A stretch of DNA of 64,000 nucleotides from Myxocyprinus asiaticus (lineage: Eukaryota > Chordata > Actinopteri > Cypriniformes > Catostomidae). The position numbers and the translations under genes are program-made. The stretch spans positions 16,099,001-16,163,000 of the forward strand of contig NC_059382.1 in NCBI RefSeq assembly GCF_019703515.2. The letters run 5' to 3'. This document shows, piece by piece, positions 35,701 through 45,562 of the stretch (its first letter is position 1; every line of letters begins with the position of its first letter). The notes beneath the pieces are model-generated. The model had not been told where the DNA came from and ran no database searches. It worked only from the letters and a program-made list of their open reading frames with translations.

Positions 35701-36117
35701 CCACTGGGTGCTTGGTCAAGAGCATGCCCCCACTGTCCGCTCAAAGAGCTCCAGGAAGGCCTCTGGATCATCCTGGGGGCCCATCTTGACCAGCAGAACA
35801 TGGGGCTGGGAAGATGTGGGGTCTGGGGTCATAGCAGCAGCCTCCTCCTGGGGTAGCAATCTCTGGATCACCTGCCGTTCCTCCGTTTGGACCTGTAGGA
35901 TAGAGATGAAGCACTGCTCCTGCTCCGTGCACAGCTCGAGAAGGGGCTGATGCTGTGACTGGTGAATGCTGGCGAAGTCTTGATCACTTCCTCCAGTGGT
36001 GAGGACGCCATGGCGGCGTTCTTCCTCCTTTAGTCCTGGGTTTCAACACCAGCGTAACAGGTTCACAAAGTGGTACAAGGAGGAAGCGGGAGACAGCGAA
36101 ATCCAACACAAAAGGTA

Positions 36118-36358
36118 TGTTTATTTTACAAACAAAACTCACTTTTTAGCAGACTCAACACAACACAGATTCTGGGTGTGTGCAGCTCTCTCTCCCCTCA
36201 CTGGCATCTGGCTCGCTCTTACAACCGTCTTCACTCTCACTGCAATGACAAACAGCTGTTAGAGACAATCAATGACAGGTGATGATCCTCACCGTTCTCA
36301 TCTCCCGATCTTGCTCTCCATTCACAAGCCGGTGCTCGACAACGCCCCCACCACCACA
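36118..36358 (-). repeat. 5' long terminal repeat of the gypsy element
   Basis: Read on the minus strand it begins TGTGGTGGTGGGGGCG. It is the same length as the left copy and contains ACAGCTGTTTGTCATTGCAG. The repeat may continue to about 36,058, since CTGGTGTTGAAACCC at 36,039-36,053 (minus) resembles a primer-binding site. Confidence 0.75.
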
Positions 36359-38134
36359 ACTGTTTATGCAGGACAGAGGACAACGCTTACCTCACTACGT
36401 TTAGCCAAAGCAAATCCTCCACCCAGGTGCAAAACTATATTCCAGGACAGTTTCTTTTGAGCTACCTTCCAGGTGAGCAGGGCTGGACTGGGGGCAGGAG
36501 AGAGCTGAGGCTCTGTGAATAAATACATACCGTAAGGTACTGTACTGTACAGTACGTCAAGGCAAATAGAAATTAGAACTCTTTGTTGTTGAACATGATT
36601 GGAAGGCTTCAGGTTTTAGTGTACAAAGTTTGTGTGCAAGATTGTTCTCTCCTATTTCAGAGGCAGTTGATGACCACAAGAGAAACTGCAGTAGCTTTGA
36701 TGGCAGAATGAAAAGCAGCACAGCAATGAAGATGGAAACTGTAACATCTGTCACGTATCTGAATGGGAAGATTCAACACTAATCAAGGAAAGCAATTTAT
36801 CCAGTAAAGTTTTATTATAATCTAGATTTTATTCTAAGATAAGTGGTTTTGTTAATGATTTATCTGCATGTCATATTTTGTTAGTGACTTTTTAGTTAGT
36901 GATAAGTAGTGTAATGCATACTCTGCATCTGTGTTAAATATATGTGTTGCCCAGCCTGCCACAAATCCAGGATCCCAGGTGAACCACAACACCACAAACA
37001 AACTGAAGAGAACCAGAACACTAAGTTCTCCAAATAACATGGGCCCCAGCAGAAGATGCTGCTCCCGGATCACATTAAATGTGGCAATTTCCTTCTCTGA
37101 CTTCATCGCACCACAGCCCCATGTCTTTCAAATGCTGGAGAAATAAATTAAAAATGCTACATTAAAGGAGTGCAAAAGGCAAAGGTCAAACATTTCTATA
37201 GAAATAAAGAGAAATATTTCATCAGACTGAAACTGAACAAACTGAAGCCAGAGCCAAGCTATAGTCAGCATGATGACCATGTATGGAAAGGCAAAGTCAA
37301 ACTATGAGGCAAAGTTAATGACATCACCATTCTGAGGAAATAACCTGTGGGAAAGATGAAGCAAGGGGTACAGTTAATTACATTCAGGTTGTGAAACCAA
37401 AGTGGTGGAAATAGTATTACAATACTGTAGTATTTCTTTTTTCTCCTACTGATTCATTTGACCCTTGAGTACGAGGTTGGGGCCAGTGCCTGTGAGTTTT
37501 GCCGTTCACCCAATGCTGGCAGCATAGCACACATACAGAGTCATGCCTTTAGACATGAACCTCTTCTTCACACACTCGTGTTGCTTGGCAGTCTCTGGAG
37601 AAACATCTAGAATGTGCACCACCACTAAGAAAAAGGGAACTTATTTAGTGTCTCAGTCAAAAACTCTATAGTGGGGCATGTTGTCACACTATATGGGGTA
37701 AGTGGAACCTGTAAGTAGCCTAATATAGGCAATTTAATGACTTCAGCAAAATATCAATGGTGAAACACAAAACAATTCACAATAAACAGCAAAAATGAAA
37801 ATAGATACAAACATATCAAACCATTGTTTTGGCCAACAGAAATTGTAATTAATAAGCTGTGTAAAATTACAACATATAAAACACATCTAACAACTTGGTC
37901 TAAAAAGATGTGACAAACCACCCCAACCTGGCATTTTAGGAAAAATACCCTTAACCCAAGAACAAAGTTCAGCCTTTTAGCTAAAACCTCCATTATATAC
38001 AGTAGTTGACCTTTACCTGAATGTATGCCAGTGTGGTTTCATTGTGCTCACTTGTTTACCAAAGAGCTATTACAAAAATGACACTATTGGAATTTTAGGT
38101 TGGAGAAAATAATTCTTGGTGCACTCAGTGGGGG

Positions 38135-38560
38135 GGCCTGGGTAGCTCAGTGGTAAAAGACGCTGGCTACCACCCCTGGAGCTCGCTAGTTCGAATCCCA
38201 GGGCCTGCTGAGTGACTCCAGCCAGGTCTCCTAGCAACCAAATTGGCCCAGTTGCTAGGGAGGTTAGAGTCACATGGGGTAACCTCCTGGTGGTCACTAT
38301 AATGTGGTTCGTTCTCGGTGGGGCACGTGGTGAGTTGAGTGTGGATACCACGGTGGGTGGCGTGAAGCCTCCACACATGCTGTCTCTGTGGCAACGTGCT
38401 CAACAAGCCATGTGATAAGATGCACAGTTGATGGTCTCAGACACGGAGGCAGCTGGGATTTGTCCTCTGCCACCCGGATTGAGGCAAATCACTACACGAC
38501 CAAGAGGACTTAAAAGCAAATTGGGCATTCCAAATTGGGGGAAAAATAAAAAATAAAATG
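38135..38560 (+). mobile_element. tRNA-derived SINE, full length
   Basis: The head carries an A-box-like TAGCTCAGTGGTAAAAGACG and a B-box-like AGTTCGAATCCCAGG with tRNA spacing. The unrelated body and the tail GGGCATTCCAAATTGGGGG follow, then an A-rich end. Three other copies of this family lie at 17,087, 31,790 and 40,060. It is probably transcribed by RNA polymerase III when intact. It resembles HAmo-type cyprinid SINEs. Confidence 0.85.
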
Positions 38561-38699
38561 TTGCTTGGACTTTTTTTTTAAATTTTTTTTTTTTTTTTTT
38601 TACTTTATTCAGTTTAGATTTACACAGACATTTAAGTTTACATAATTCAAATGCAAAAGTTTTCCATTACAGATGCCATTGTAGAAATTGAGTCATGAT

Positions 38700-39292
38700 T
38701 AAAGGTTCAGTACAAGTTAACCTCAATTGACAACATTTGTGACATAATATTATTACAAAAATAAATTTTGACTGGCCCCTCCATTTCTTAAAATAAATAA
38801 ATAAAAAAGAAAGAAAAAAAATCTGGGTTACAATGAGGAAGTGAATGGGGCCAATCTGTAAACATTAAAATACTCACTATTTCAAACGTATAGCCAGAAG
38901 ACATAATCAAGATGCCTGTTAACATGATTTTAGTGTGATAAATCGCTTACCAACCTTTTCTGTGAAAGATTTTAGTACATTATGCAACTTCGTTGCCATG
39001 ACGATATGTCAACAGACCCTAAAACCTTAAAATGACTGTAAAAATGACAACTTACAGCTCAATTAATGTGTTCTAACAGAAGTAATGTAAGTTCTTTCAT
39101 AAAATTATAAGCTTCATATTTCTGCCTTTAAACCCTCCATTCACTTTAAGTATATTGTAAGTGCCTCACTGTATTTTCCCCTTTTTATTTTTAAGGAGAG
39201 ATGAGTCAAAATTAATTTTTGTGATAATATCATGCCACAAATACTGTCAACTGAGCTTAACTCAACTGAACCCAGAATATTCCTTTAATTTA
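38700..39292. mobile_element. Foldback MITE with about 150-bp inverted arms
   Basis: The left arm (from about 38,700: GTACAAGTTAACCTCAATTG, ACATTTGTGACATAATATTA) and the reverse complement of the right arm (up to 39,292) are similar for at least 100 bp. The middle contains TTGCCATGACGATATGTCAACA. It has no coding frame. A partial relative is at 44,848-45,135. The inverted arms could fold into a hairpin. Confidence 0.72.
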
Positions 39293-39444
39293 ATCCACGG
39301 GGAGGTCACTAACATTAAGTGAGTAGTATTCAGCTGGTCACGGGATCTTAACATGGCAGCCCCAATGAGGGGACCCTCTCCATGTAAAAGAAAACAGTTT
39401 TTCAAGGGTTACTGATGTGATTGGAGTTTTCATATCATGTGAGT

Positions 39445-39921
39445 GTCACAGAATGTATCAGAAATGAGGACCCAAATCAAATGCAGGAATGAGTGAAAAT
39501 AAAAATAACTTTATTAAAACAACTGAAAACAGAACAAGTAACACAAAACTCTCACAGTGGAGAGAAAACAAATCAAAACAAACAGACTAACTAGTAACAA
39601 AACTCACAAAAACCAGAAAATGACTGAGTGAATAACAGGAACAGAACCAACTGGATACAAGAAGCACTACAATGCAAACAATTTGACAAATACAAGAGGG
39701 AAGAGGGCACAATATAAAGGCAAGGCAAATGAGGAGCAGGTGAAGGCAATTAACATAACAAGAACTAAACAGGGAGAGTGACAAGGGTAACGAGGAGGCG
39801 GGGACAGGGAAGCACATGGCTAACAGAAATACAGACACAGCCAATTACACATACACACGACAAATACACACAAACAGAAAACAGACAGAGACCAAAGGGC
39901 GGACAGAACAGGATGATGACA
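39445..39921 (-). mobile_element. Solo LTR with 5-bp target duplication
   Basis: Read on the minus strand it starts TGTCATCATCCTGTTC and ends in CTGTGACA (TG...CA). A TATA-like CTTTATATTG and ATTAAAG/TTTATT signals lie inside. The identical GTGAG flanks both sides (39440-39444 and 39922-39926). It is a 477-bp LTR left by recombination. It is not the gypsy LTR at 32.6/36.1 kb. Confidence 0.85.
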
Positions 39922-40059
39922 GTGAGTGGTCATGGCATCATACAAATGTTTCAAAATTACATTTAATTTCTTTAGAAGTTAAACTTTATTAATGAGGAAA
40001 AAATTATTGAGTGCACCTTTAAAACAGTTTTGAACATGGTAGTGTTGGGTTTGAGTCCG

Positions 40060-40470
40060 AGTCTTTTTTTCTCCCCTTTTTTTTCCCAATTTGGAATGCC
40101 TAATTCCCAATGCGCTTTATGTCCTCGTGGTGGCGTAGTGACTCGCCTCAATCCGGGTGGCGGAGGATGAATCTCAGTTGCTCAGTTGCATCTTATCGCG
40201 TGACTTGTTGAGCACGTTACATAGCGCATGTGGAGGCTTCACGTTATTCTCTGCAGCATCCACATACAACTCACCACATGCCCCACCGAGAGCGAACCAC
40301 ATTATAGTGACCGGAAGGAGTTCACCCCATGTGACTCTACCCTCCCTAGCAACCGGGCCAGTTGGTTGCTTAGGAGATCTGGCTGGAGTCACTCAGCACG
40401 CCCTGGATTCGAAATCACGATTCCAGGGGTGGTAGTCAGTGTCTTTACTTACTGAGCTACCCAGGCCCCA
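40060..40470 (-). mobile_element. tRNA-derived SINE, full length, minus strand
   Basis: The left side reads CCCAATTTGGAATGCC (reverse of the tail) and the right side ends in GAGCTACCCAGGCCCC, the reverse complement of the A-box head. B-box-like TTTCGAATCCAGG lies at about 40,407 on the minus strand. It is an opposite-strand copy of the SINE at 38,135. Confidence 0.85.
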
Positions 40471-41137
40471 TGTCCGAGTCTTTAAATAATCGAGTCCGAG
40501 TTGAGTTGAGTCTGAGTCCGAATTAATCTGTTCATGAATCTGAATTAAAATTGTAACTGTAAACTCAACATCAATATTTTAAGCTTATTTTAAACTTCAC
40601 AACTAAGAAAAACAGTTTGTCAATATAAATGTAACAAAAACACCTCTGTTGCATTTCATATATACATTTTATGATTAGTATCCTGCTGAACAGACTTCAA
40701 AGTGGTTTCAGAATGAAAGCATATGCTTTAGGTGTATGAAGACAAAACTGTCCTTCAACACACTTACACTTACATGATTTTCTAGTTAATTTGCAGGAAA
40801 CCGCACAATGCAGGGCAGTTCTGCATGCTGCTCATGTACCTAAATCCCAAATGTGTCCGTGTGCGTCTCGCAGCAGCTGCTGCAGAAGATGAAAAAAATA
40901 ATAATTGATATTTGCTTGAGCTGCAGCCGCGTTGGTCTGCAATGAGTCTGAAATTTTTAAATACCAACCAAAGAAAATTTAATTGAGCTCTTCTTTAACC
41001 ACAAAAACATGGAGAATAATAATTTTGAGTCATAAATTTAACAGAATTGTCCTTCAAAATTGTCAGAGATATAGGCTAAAAAAAGACGTGCATAATTTTC
41101 CCGGTAGTTTACAATAAAAATAAAATAAAATAAACAT

Positions 41138-41650
41138 TGTGGAGGTGAGGGCATGGTCGAGCACCTGTCTAGGGAAAGAGAAAGCGGTAAGGACCTGAGA
41201 CCTGAGATGAATTGTGGCTAATTACCATTTCTATGTTCACAGTGAGAGTCGGGGGAGATAAAAGACGGCCCAGTCCTCTGAAAGAGAGAAAGCTGAACCT
41301 GAGTACAGTGTGTGTTAAGGAAGCTTCACTGTCTGGCTGAAAAGCAGCAGTTTTATGTTGGCCCCTGAAAAGCATTATTTTTGTTTGAGTTGCATTCAGA
41401 GTGTGTAAATAAACTCACGTGGTTCGCTGAAGCCATCTCCCGCTTCCTCCTTGTCCGGGGTTTCAGCACCAGTGTAAAAGATTTCGTATTTGGATCAAAA
41501 GGAGGAAGCAGGAGACGGCTTCAGCAAGTTTATTTACACACTCTGAATGCAGCTCAAACAAAACTAATGCTTTTCAGCAGCCAGTGTAAAACTGCTGCTT
41601 TTCAGCCAGACAGTGAAGCTTCCATAACACACCATTGGTTTCTATGATCT
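41138..41650. mobile_element. Head-to-head pair of LTR copies forming a palindrome
   Basis: A plus-strand LTR begins TGTGGAGGTGAGGGCATGG at 41,138 and runs past AATAAACTC to about 41,452. From about 41,476 to 41,650 the same LTR occurs on the minus strand (shared AAGCTTCACTGTCTGGCTG and GCATTCAGAGTGTGTAAATA). Between them GTTTCAGCACCAGTGTAAAAG is, on the minus strand, an LTR end followed by a CTGGTGCTGAAACCC primer-site-like motif, as in the other gypsy-type elements here. The intervening coding region is gone. Confidence 0.65.
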
Positions 41651-41969
41651 GCTTAGGCTTACTATGCTTTTGGGAAATGGATCCCTGGTCTCCCCTACTA
41701 CTAAAATGTGTAATATTCATTGAATGCACTTCGAATTCATTCTTTCCCCTCACCTTCTCTGTCTTTGTGTTTCACTGGCTGTTTATACTCTGTGTCAGAG
41801 TTCCGGGGCTGCCCCTCACTACAGGTTATCTGAGGGGGTTCAGTCTCTTGTTTGTTCAGCTGCTCCAGCACAGCCTGCACTATAGGGACCATCATGGCTG
41901 TGGTGGCCATGTTACTGATCCACATAGAGAGGAAAGCAGTCATCACCATAAAGCCCAGCACCAGGCGGT

Positions 41970-42695
41970 ATTAATACACAGGAGGGAATAAAAAAAAGAA
42001 TGCGAAGGAGAAACTGTGTTGATAGCTACCACCCCATTGATATGCTGCAGATAATTTTCTTAATCAGTATTTTTGTCTAGTAAGAATACGTAAACATCTT
42101 TAAAACAAAATAAATTAGCTTAAGAAACATAATTGCAAAAGATGTTGTTTTCAGACCTGTTTTTAGAGAAGTTTATTTGAATTAAGTTTATTTTTTGCCC
42201 TATTGGGATTTTTTTGTTTTGTTTTTTTAAGCATAAATCTAACAAATTTTATTGAGGTTTATGCTTAAAACAAGGAAAATAATTTGCCAATGGGATAAGA
42301 AAAAAAAAAAAAAAATGTAATTTAACATTGTAAAATTTACATTACTTAGAAAAGCCTGCAAAGTAAATGTACTCATTTGGCTCAAGTAATGAAAACTTGA
42401 ATATTTAAGTACCATTAAGTAGTTACAAGTAGACAGAACTCATCTGTGATTCAAGCATCATTGTTTTCATTGAATCATTTAAATAGATTTGTAGCAGGTG
42501 TTATACAATGTAAAATAAATACAGTATGACTGGACTATAAGTAAATTAAAGGGTAGTTCACCCAAAAATTAAAATAATCTTAGCAAGATCATGGATTTGA
42601 TTCCAAGGGAACACATGCTGATAAAAATGTAAACTTTGTGTTTTAGACTATGGATAAAAGTGTCTGCCAAATGCATGCTTATGAACCTTTAAATA
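41970..42695. other. Intergenic stretch with MITE pieces
   Basis: A hairpin motif (AAGCATAAATCTAACA, loop, TTGAGGTTTATGCTT, 42,228-42,267) occurs in the opposite orientation near 5,220, so both belong to a shared repeat. AAAGGGTAGTTCACCC at about 42,549 is the end of another MITE. No gene is seen; exons for the missing SLC13-like N-terminus were not recognised. Confidence 0.5.
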
Positions 42696-43062
42696 CAGTT
42701 GAAGTCAGAAGTTTACATACACTTAGGTTGAAGTCATTAAAACTCATTTTTAACCACGCCACAGATTTTAAATTAGCAACTATAGTTTTGGCAAGTCATT
42801 TAGCACCTACTTTATCACCTACTTTACAGACAGACTGTTTCACTTTTAAATGACTACACCACAATTCCAGTGGGTCAGAGGTTTACATACACTAAGTTAA
42901 CTGTGCCTTTAAGCAGCTTGGAAAATTCCAGAATATTATGTCATGCCTTTAGGCAATTAGCAAATTAGGGTAATTGGCTAATTAGAGTCAATTGGAAATG
43001 TACCTGTGGTTGTATTTTAAGGCCTACCTTCAAACTCAGTGCCTCTGTTTGACATCATGGGA

Positions 43063-44455
43063 AAATCAAAAGAAATCAGCCAAGACCTCAGAAAAAAAAC
43101 AAAAACAATTGTGGACTTCCACAAGTCTGGTTCATCCTTGGGAGCAATTTCCAAACGCCTGAAGGTGCCTGAACGTTCATTTGTACAAACAATAGTACGC
43201 AAGTATAAACACCATGGGATTACGCAGCCATCATACCGCTCAGGATGGGGACGCATTCTGTCTCCTAGAGATGAACGTAGTTTGGTGTGAAAAGTGCAAA
43301 TCAATCCTAGAACAACAGCAAAGGACCTTGTGAAGATGTTGGAGGAAACAGGTAGCCAAGTATCTATATCCACAGTAAAATGAGTCCTATAGTGACATAA
43401 TCTGAAAGGCTGCTCAGCAAGGAAGAAGCCACTGCTCCAAAACCACCATAAAAAAGCCAGACTACAGTTTGTAAGTGCACATGGGGACAAAGTTCTTACT
43501 TTTTGGAGAAATGTCCTCTGGTCTGATGAAACAAAAATTGAACTGTTTAACCATAATGACCATCATTATGTTTGGAGGAAAAAGGGTGAGGCTTGCGAGC
43601 CAAAGAACACCATCCCAACCATGAAGCATGGGGGTGGCAGCATCATGTTGTGGGGGTCCTTTGCTGCAGGAGGGACTGGTGCACTTCACAAAATAGATGG
43701 CATCATGAGGAAAGAAAATTATGTGGATATATTGAAGCAACATCTCAAGACATCAGCCAGGAAGTTAAAGCTTGTTGCAAATGGGTCTTCCAATGGACAA
43801 TTATCATGTGTATTTTGTTGATTCATGTCTTTTTATTTTGAAAAGTTTAGTTCCTGTTTTTTTTGTCATGTGATTTCATGTTTTCCCTCCATGTTCATGT
43901 GTCTTGTCTTTTCATTGGTTGGTTGATTGTTTAATTAGCTTGTTATCAGTTCTGTTTGTTCATTGGTTTATGTTCCCCCATGTCCATGTATTTAAGCCTC
44001 ATGTTTTCCATTGTCGACTGTCAGGTATTGAATGTGATTGTAGATGTTTAAGTCAAGCCACGTTTATGTGAAGCCATAGTCAAGTTCATGTTTATGTTTT
44101 ATGTTTCACGTTTGTAGTTAGGGTTATGGGTTATCACGTTTGTAAATAAACTGCACTTGGGTTCTTTATCTTCATGTCTTCGTCATTGCCAGCAGCCAGC
44201 AATGTTACAACAGTGACCCCAAGCATACCCCCAAAGTTGTGGCAAAATGGTTTAAGGACAACAAAGTCAAGGTATTGGAGTGGCCATCACAAAGCCCTGA
44301 CCTCAATCCAATCGAAAATCTGTGGGCAGAACTGAAAAAGCGTGCACGAGCAAGGAGGCCTACAAAACTGACTCAGTTACACCATTTCTGTCTGGAGGAA
44401 TGGGCCAAAATTCCAGCAAATTATTGTGAGGAAACTTGGGTAGGACTTTTTGGGT
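43063..44455 (+). pseudogene. Tc1 transposase with stops and an LTR insertion
   Basis: It begins MGKSKEISQDLRKKTKTI (43,063 in the plus frame), with the first DNA-binding helices, stops at about 43,290 and near 43,380, and resumes with NVLWSDETKIELFNHND (first catalytic aspartate) and [19 protein letters not shown]. After the LTR the frame continues DPKHTPKVVAKWF (next to the second aspartate, itself at the LTR junction), PDLNPIENLWAELKK (glutamate) and ANYCEE. At least three stops and the LTR make it inactive. Confidence 0.88.
43802..44209 (+). mobile_element. Solo LTR inside the Tc1 transposase
   Basis: The segment is absent from the related Tc1 copy at 51,632-53,236, whose sequence passes through GGACAATGACCCC without it. 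The flanks ACAAT (43797-43801) and ACAGT (44210-44214) differ by one base and look like a 5-bp target duplication. A TATA-like ATTTAAGCC at about 43,990 and AATAAA at about 44,141 lie inside, and the end is GTTACA. This gives clean insertion boundaries by comparison. Confidence 0.82.
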
Positions 44456-44665
44456 AGCCTTCCACAAGTTAAACAATTTGAAGGCAATGCTACCAAATAC
44501 TAAAGTGTATGTAAACTTATGACCCACTGGGAATGTGATGAAAGAAAAGCTGGAATAAATAATTCTCTCTACTATTATTCTGACATTTCACTTTCTTAAA
44601 GTAGTGATCCTAACTGACCTAAGACAGGGAATGTTTTCTATAATTAGATGTAAGGAATTGTAGAA

Positions 44666-45562
44666 AAGGGATTACGAACAGCTTTATCAAATATAGAATT
44701 TATAAAATGTTTACTTTCTTGGATGTAAATGTACTCGGTAACACTTTACAATAAGGTTCCATTTGTTAACATTAGTTATTATGCATTAGGTATTGTGAAC
44801 TAACAATTAAACAATGTAATAGTACAGCAGTTATTAATCTTACTTAAAGGAATATTCCGGGTCCACTACAAGTTAAGCTCAATCGACAGCATTTGTGGCC
44901 TAATGTTGTTACCACAAAAATTCATTTTGAATCGTCTGTCCTTTGAGAGAGAGAGAAAGTTACAGTGAGGCACTTACAATGGAAGTGAAGGTGGCCAATT
45001 TTGGAGGGTTTAAAGGCAGAAATGTGAAGCTTTTAAAATCATAAAAGCTCTTACAATAATTCTTCTGTTAAAACTCATGAATTATTTGGGCTTTAAAGTT
45101 GTTTAAATCATCATTTTTACGATGATTAGCTGTTTTTCTTGTCTCCCTGTAGCGCTGTCTTAGGTGTCTCGCAGTACGGCCACATCTTCAGTCCTCATGC
45201 CTCCATGCAGCATGACTAAGGCACATTCACGCAGATGAGTAGAAAGGTCTCTTTAGTGTCCTAAGTTTTTATAACTGTGACCTTAATTGCTTACCATCTG
45301 CAAGCTGTTAGTGTCTTAACGACCACAGGTGCATGTTCATTAATTGTTTATGGTTAATTGAAAAAGCATGGAAAACATTGTTTAAACCATTTACAATAAA
45401 GATCTGCAAAGTTATTTTGATTTTTACAAAAATATCTTTAAAATACAGTGTCCTGAAAAAGGTTTTTATATATAGTCAAACTAGACCAATAAGTAGTTAT
45501 AAAAACCTAAAAGAAAATCTGAACATTTTCAATGTATCATGATATATCTATCTATCTATATA
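44666..45562. other. Intergenic stretch with repeat fragments
   Basis: It holds a partial MITE beginning TAACACTTTACAATAAGGTT (44,739) and a partial copy of the foldback MITE (44,848-45,135). A short plus-strand frame, preceded by CTCCCTGTAG and running from about 45,154 to the TAA at about 45,218, reads YGHIFSPHASMQHD. I do not recognise it and cannot call it a gene. Confidence 0.45.

Larger units (their letters stand above)
32603..36358 (-). mobile_element. Ty3/gypsy LTR retrotransposon with integrase before reverse transcriptase (Gmr1-like), defective
   Basis: Direct repeats 32603-32843 and 36118-36358 (241 bp each) flank coding remnants that read, from right to left, gag, CCHC knuckle, protease, integrase, then RT thumb/RNase H. 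In most Ty3/gypsy elements the integrase is last; integrase ahead of RT is known from Gmr1-like elements of fish and other deuterostomes. The gag block resembles the capsid domain related to the SCAN domain, which also points to Gmr1-like elements. Right of the gag start, ACCAGCGTAACAGG at about 36,048-36,062 suggests that the 5' repeat extends further toward a primer-binding site. No target duplication is seen. The element lies in an intron or flank of the SLC13-like pseudogene. Confidence 0.82.
36391..41969 (-). pseudogene. slc13a: SLC13-family sodium/carboxylate cotransporter remnant with in-frame stops
   Basis: Exon-like blocks from right to left: 41969-41754 (LGFMVMTAFLSMWISNMATT, AMMVPIVQAVLEQL), about 37600-37450 (MTLYVCYAASIG then TGA, LTGTGPNLVL), 37344-37226 (DVINFAS then TAG, FAFPYMVIMLTIAWLWLQF), 37134-36917 (LLLGPMLFGELSVL, WFTWDPGFVAGWATHIF), 36758-36692 (YVTDVTVSIFIAVLLFILPS), 36487-36391 (LGGGFALAK). 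This is the order in NaDC/NaCT proteins (SLC13A2/A3/A5), which take up di- and tricarboxylates with sodium. Stops lie at 37506-37508 and 37302-37304, and TGA occurs at the start of block 37134. No AG is visible ahead of 41,969, and no GT after 36,917. The blocks for the N-terminus and for the last TM helices are not found; a gypsy element lies where the latter should be. Which SLC13A paralogue is unclear. Confidence 0.82.
42696..44665 (+). mobile_element. Tc1/mariner element interrupted by a solo LTR, right end lost
   Basis: The left end CAGTTGAAGTCAGAAGTTTA follows TA. The same family is present at 51,632-53,236. Transposase sequence runs 43,063-44,455 on the plus strand, split by a 408-bp LTR (43802-44209). 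Similarity ends near 44,665, before the outer right terminal repeat. Confidence 0.88.

Noticed and set aside
34935..35950. Long plus-strand frames of about 200 codons
   Set aside because: They are shadows of the minus-strand gag and protease of the gypsy element and have biased composition.
36931..37146. Plus-strand frame of 71 codons
   Set aside because: It is the shadow of an SLC13-like block on the minus strand.
38135..38230. tRNA gene
   Set aside because: A- and B-box motifs belong to the head of a SINE; the acceptor stem does not pair as a tRNA would.
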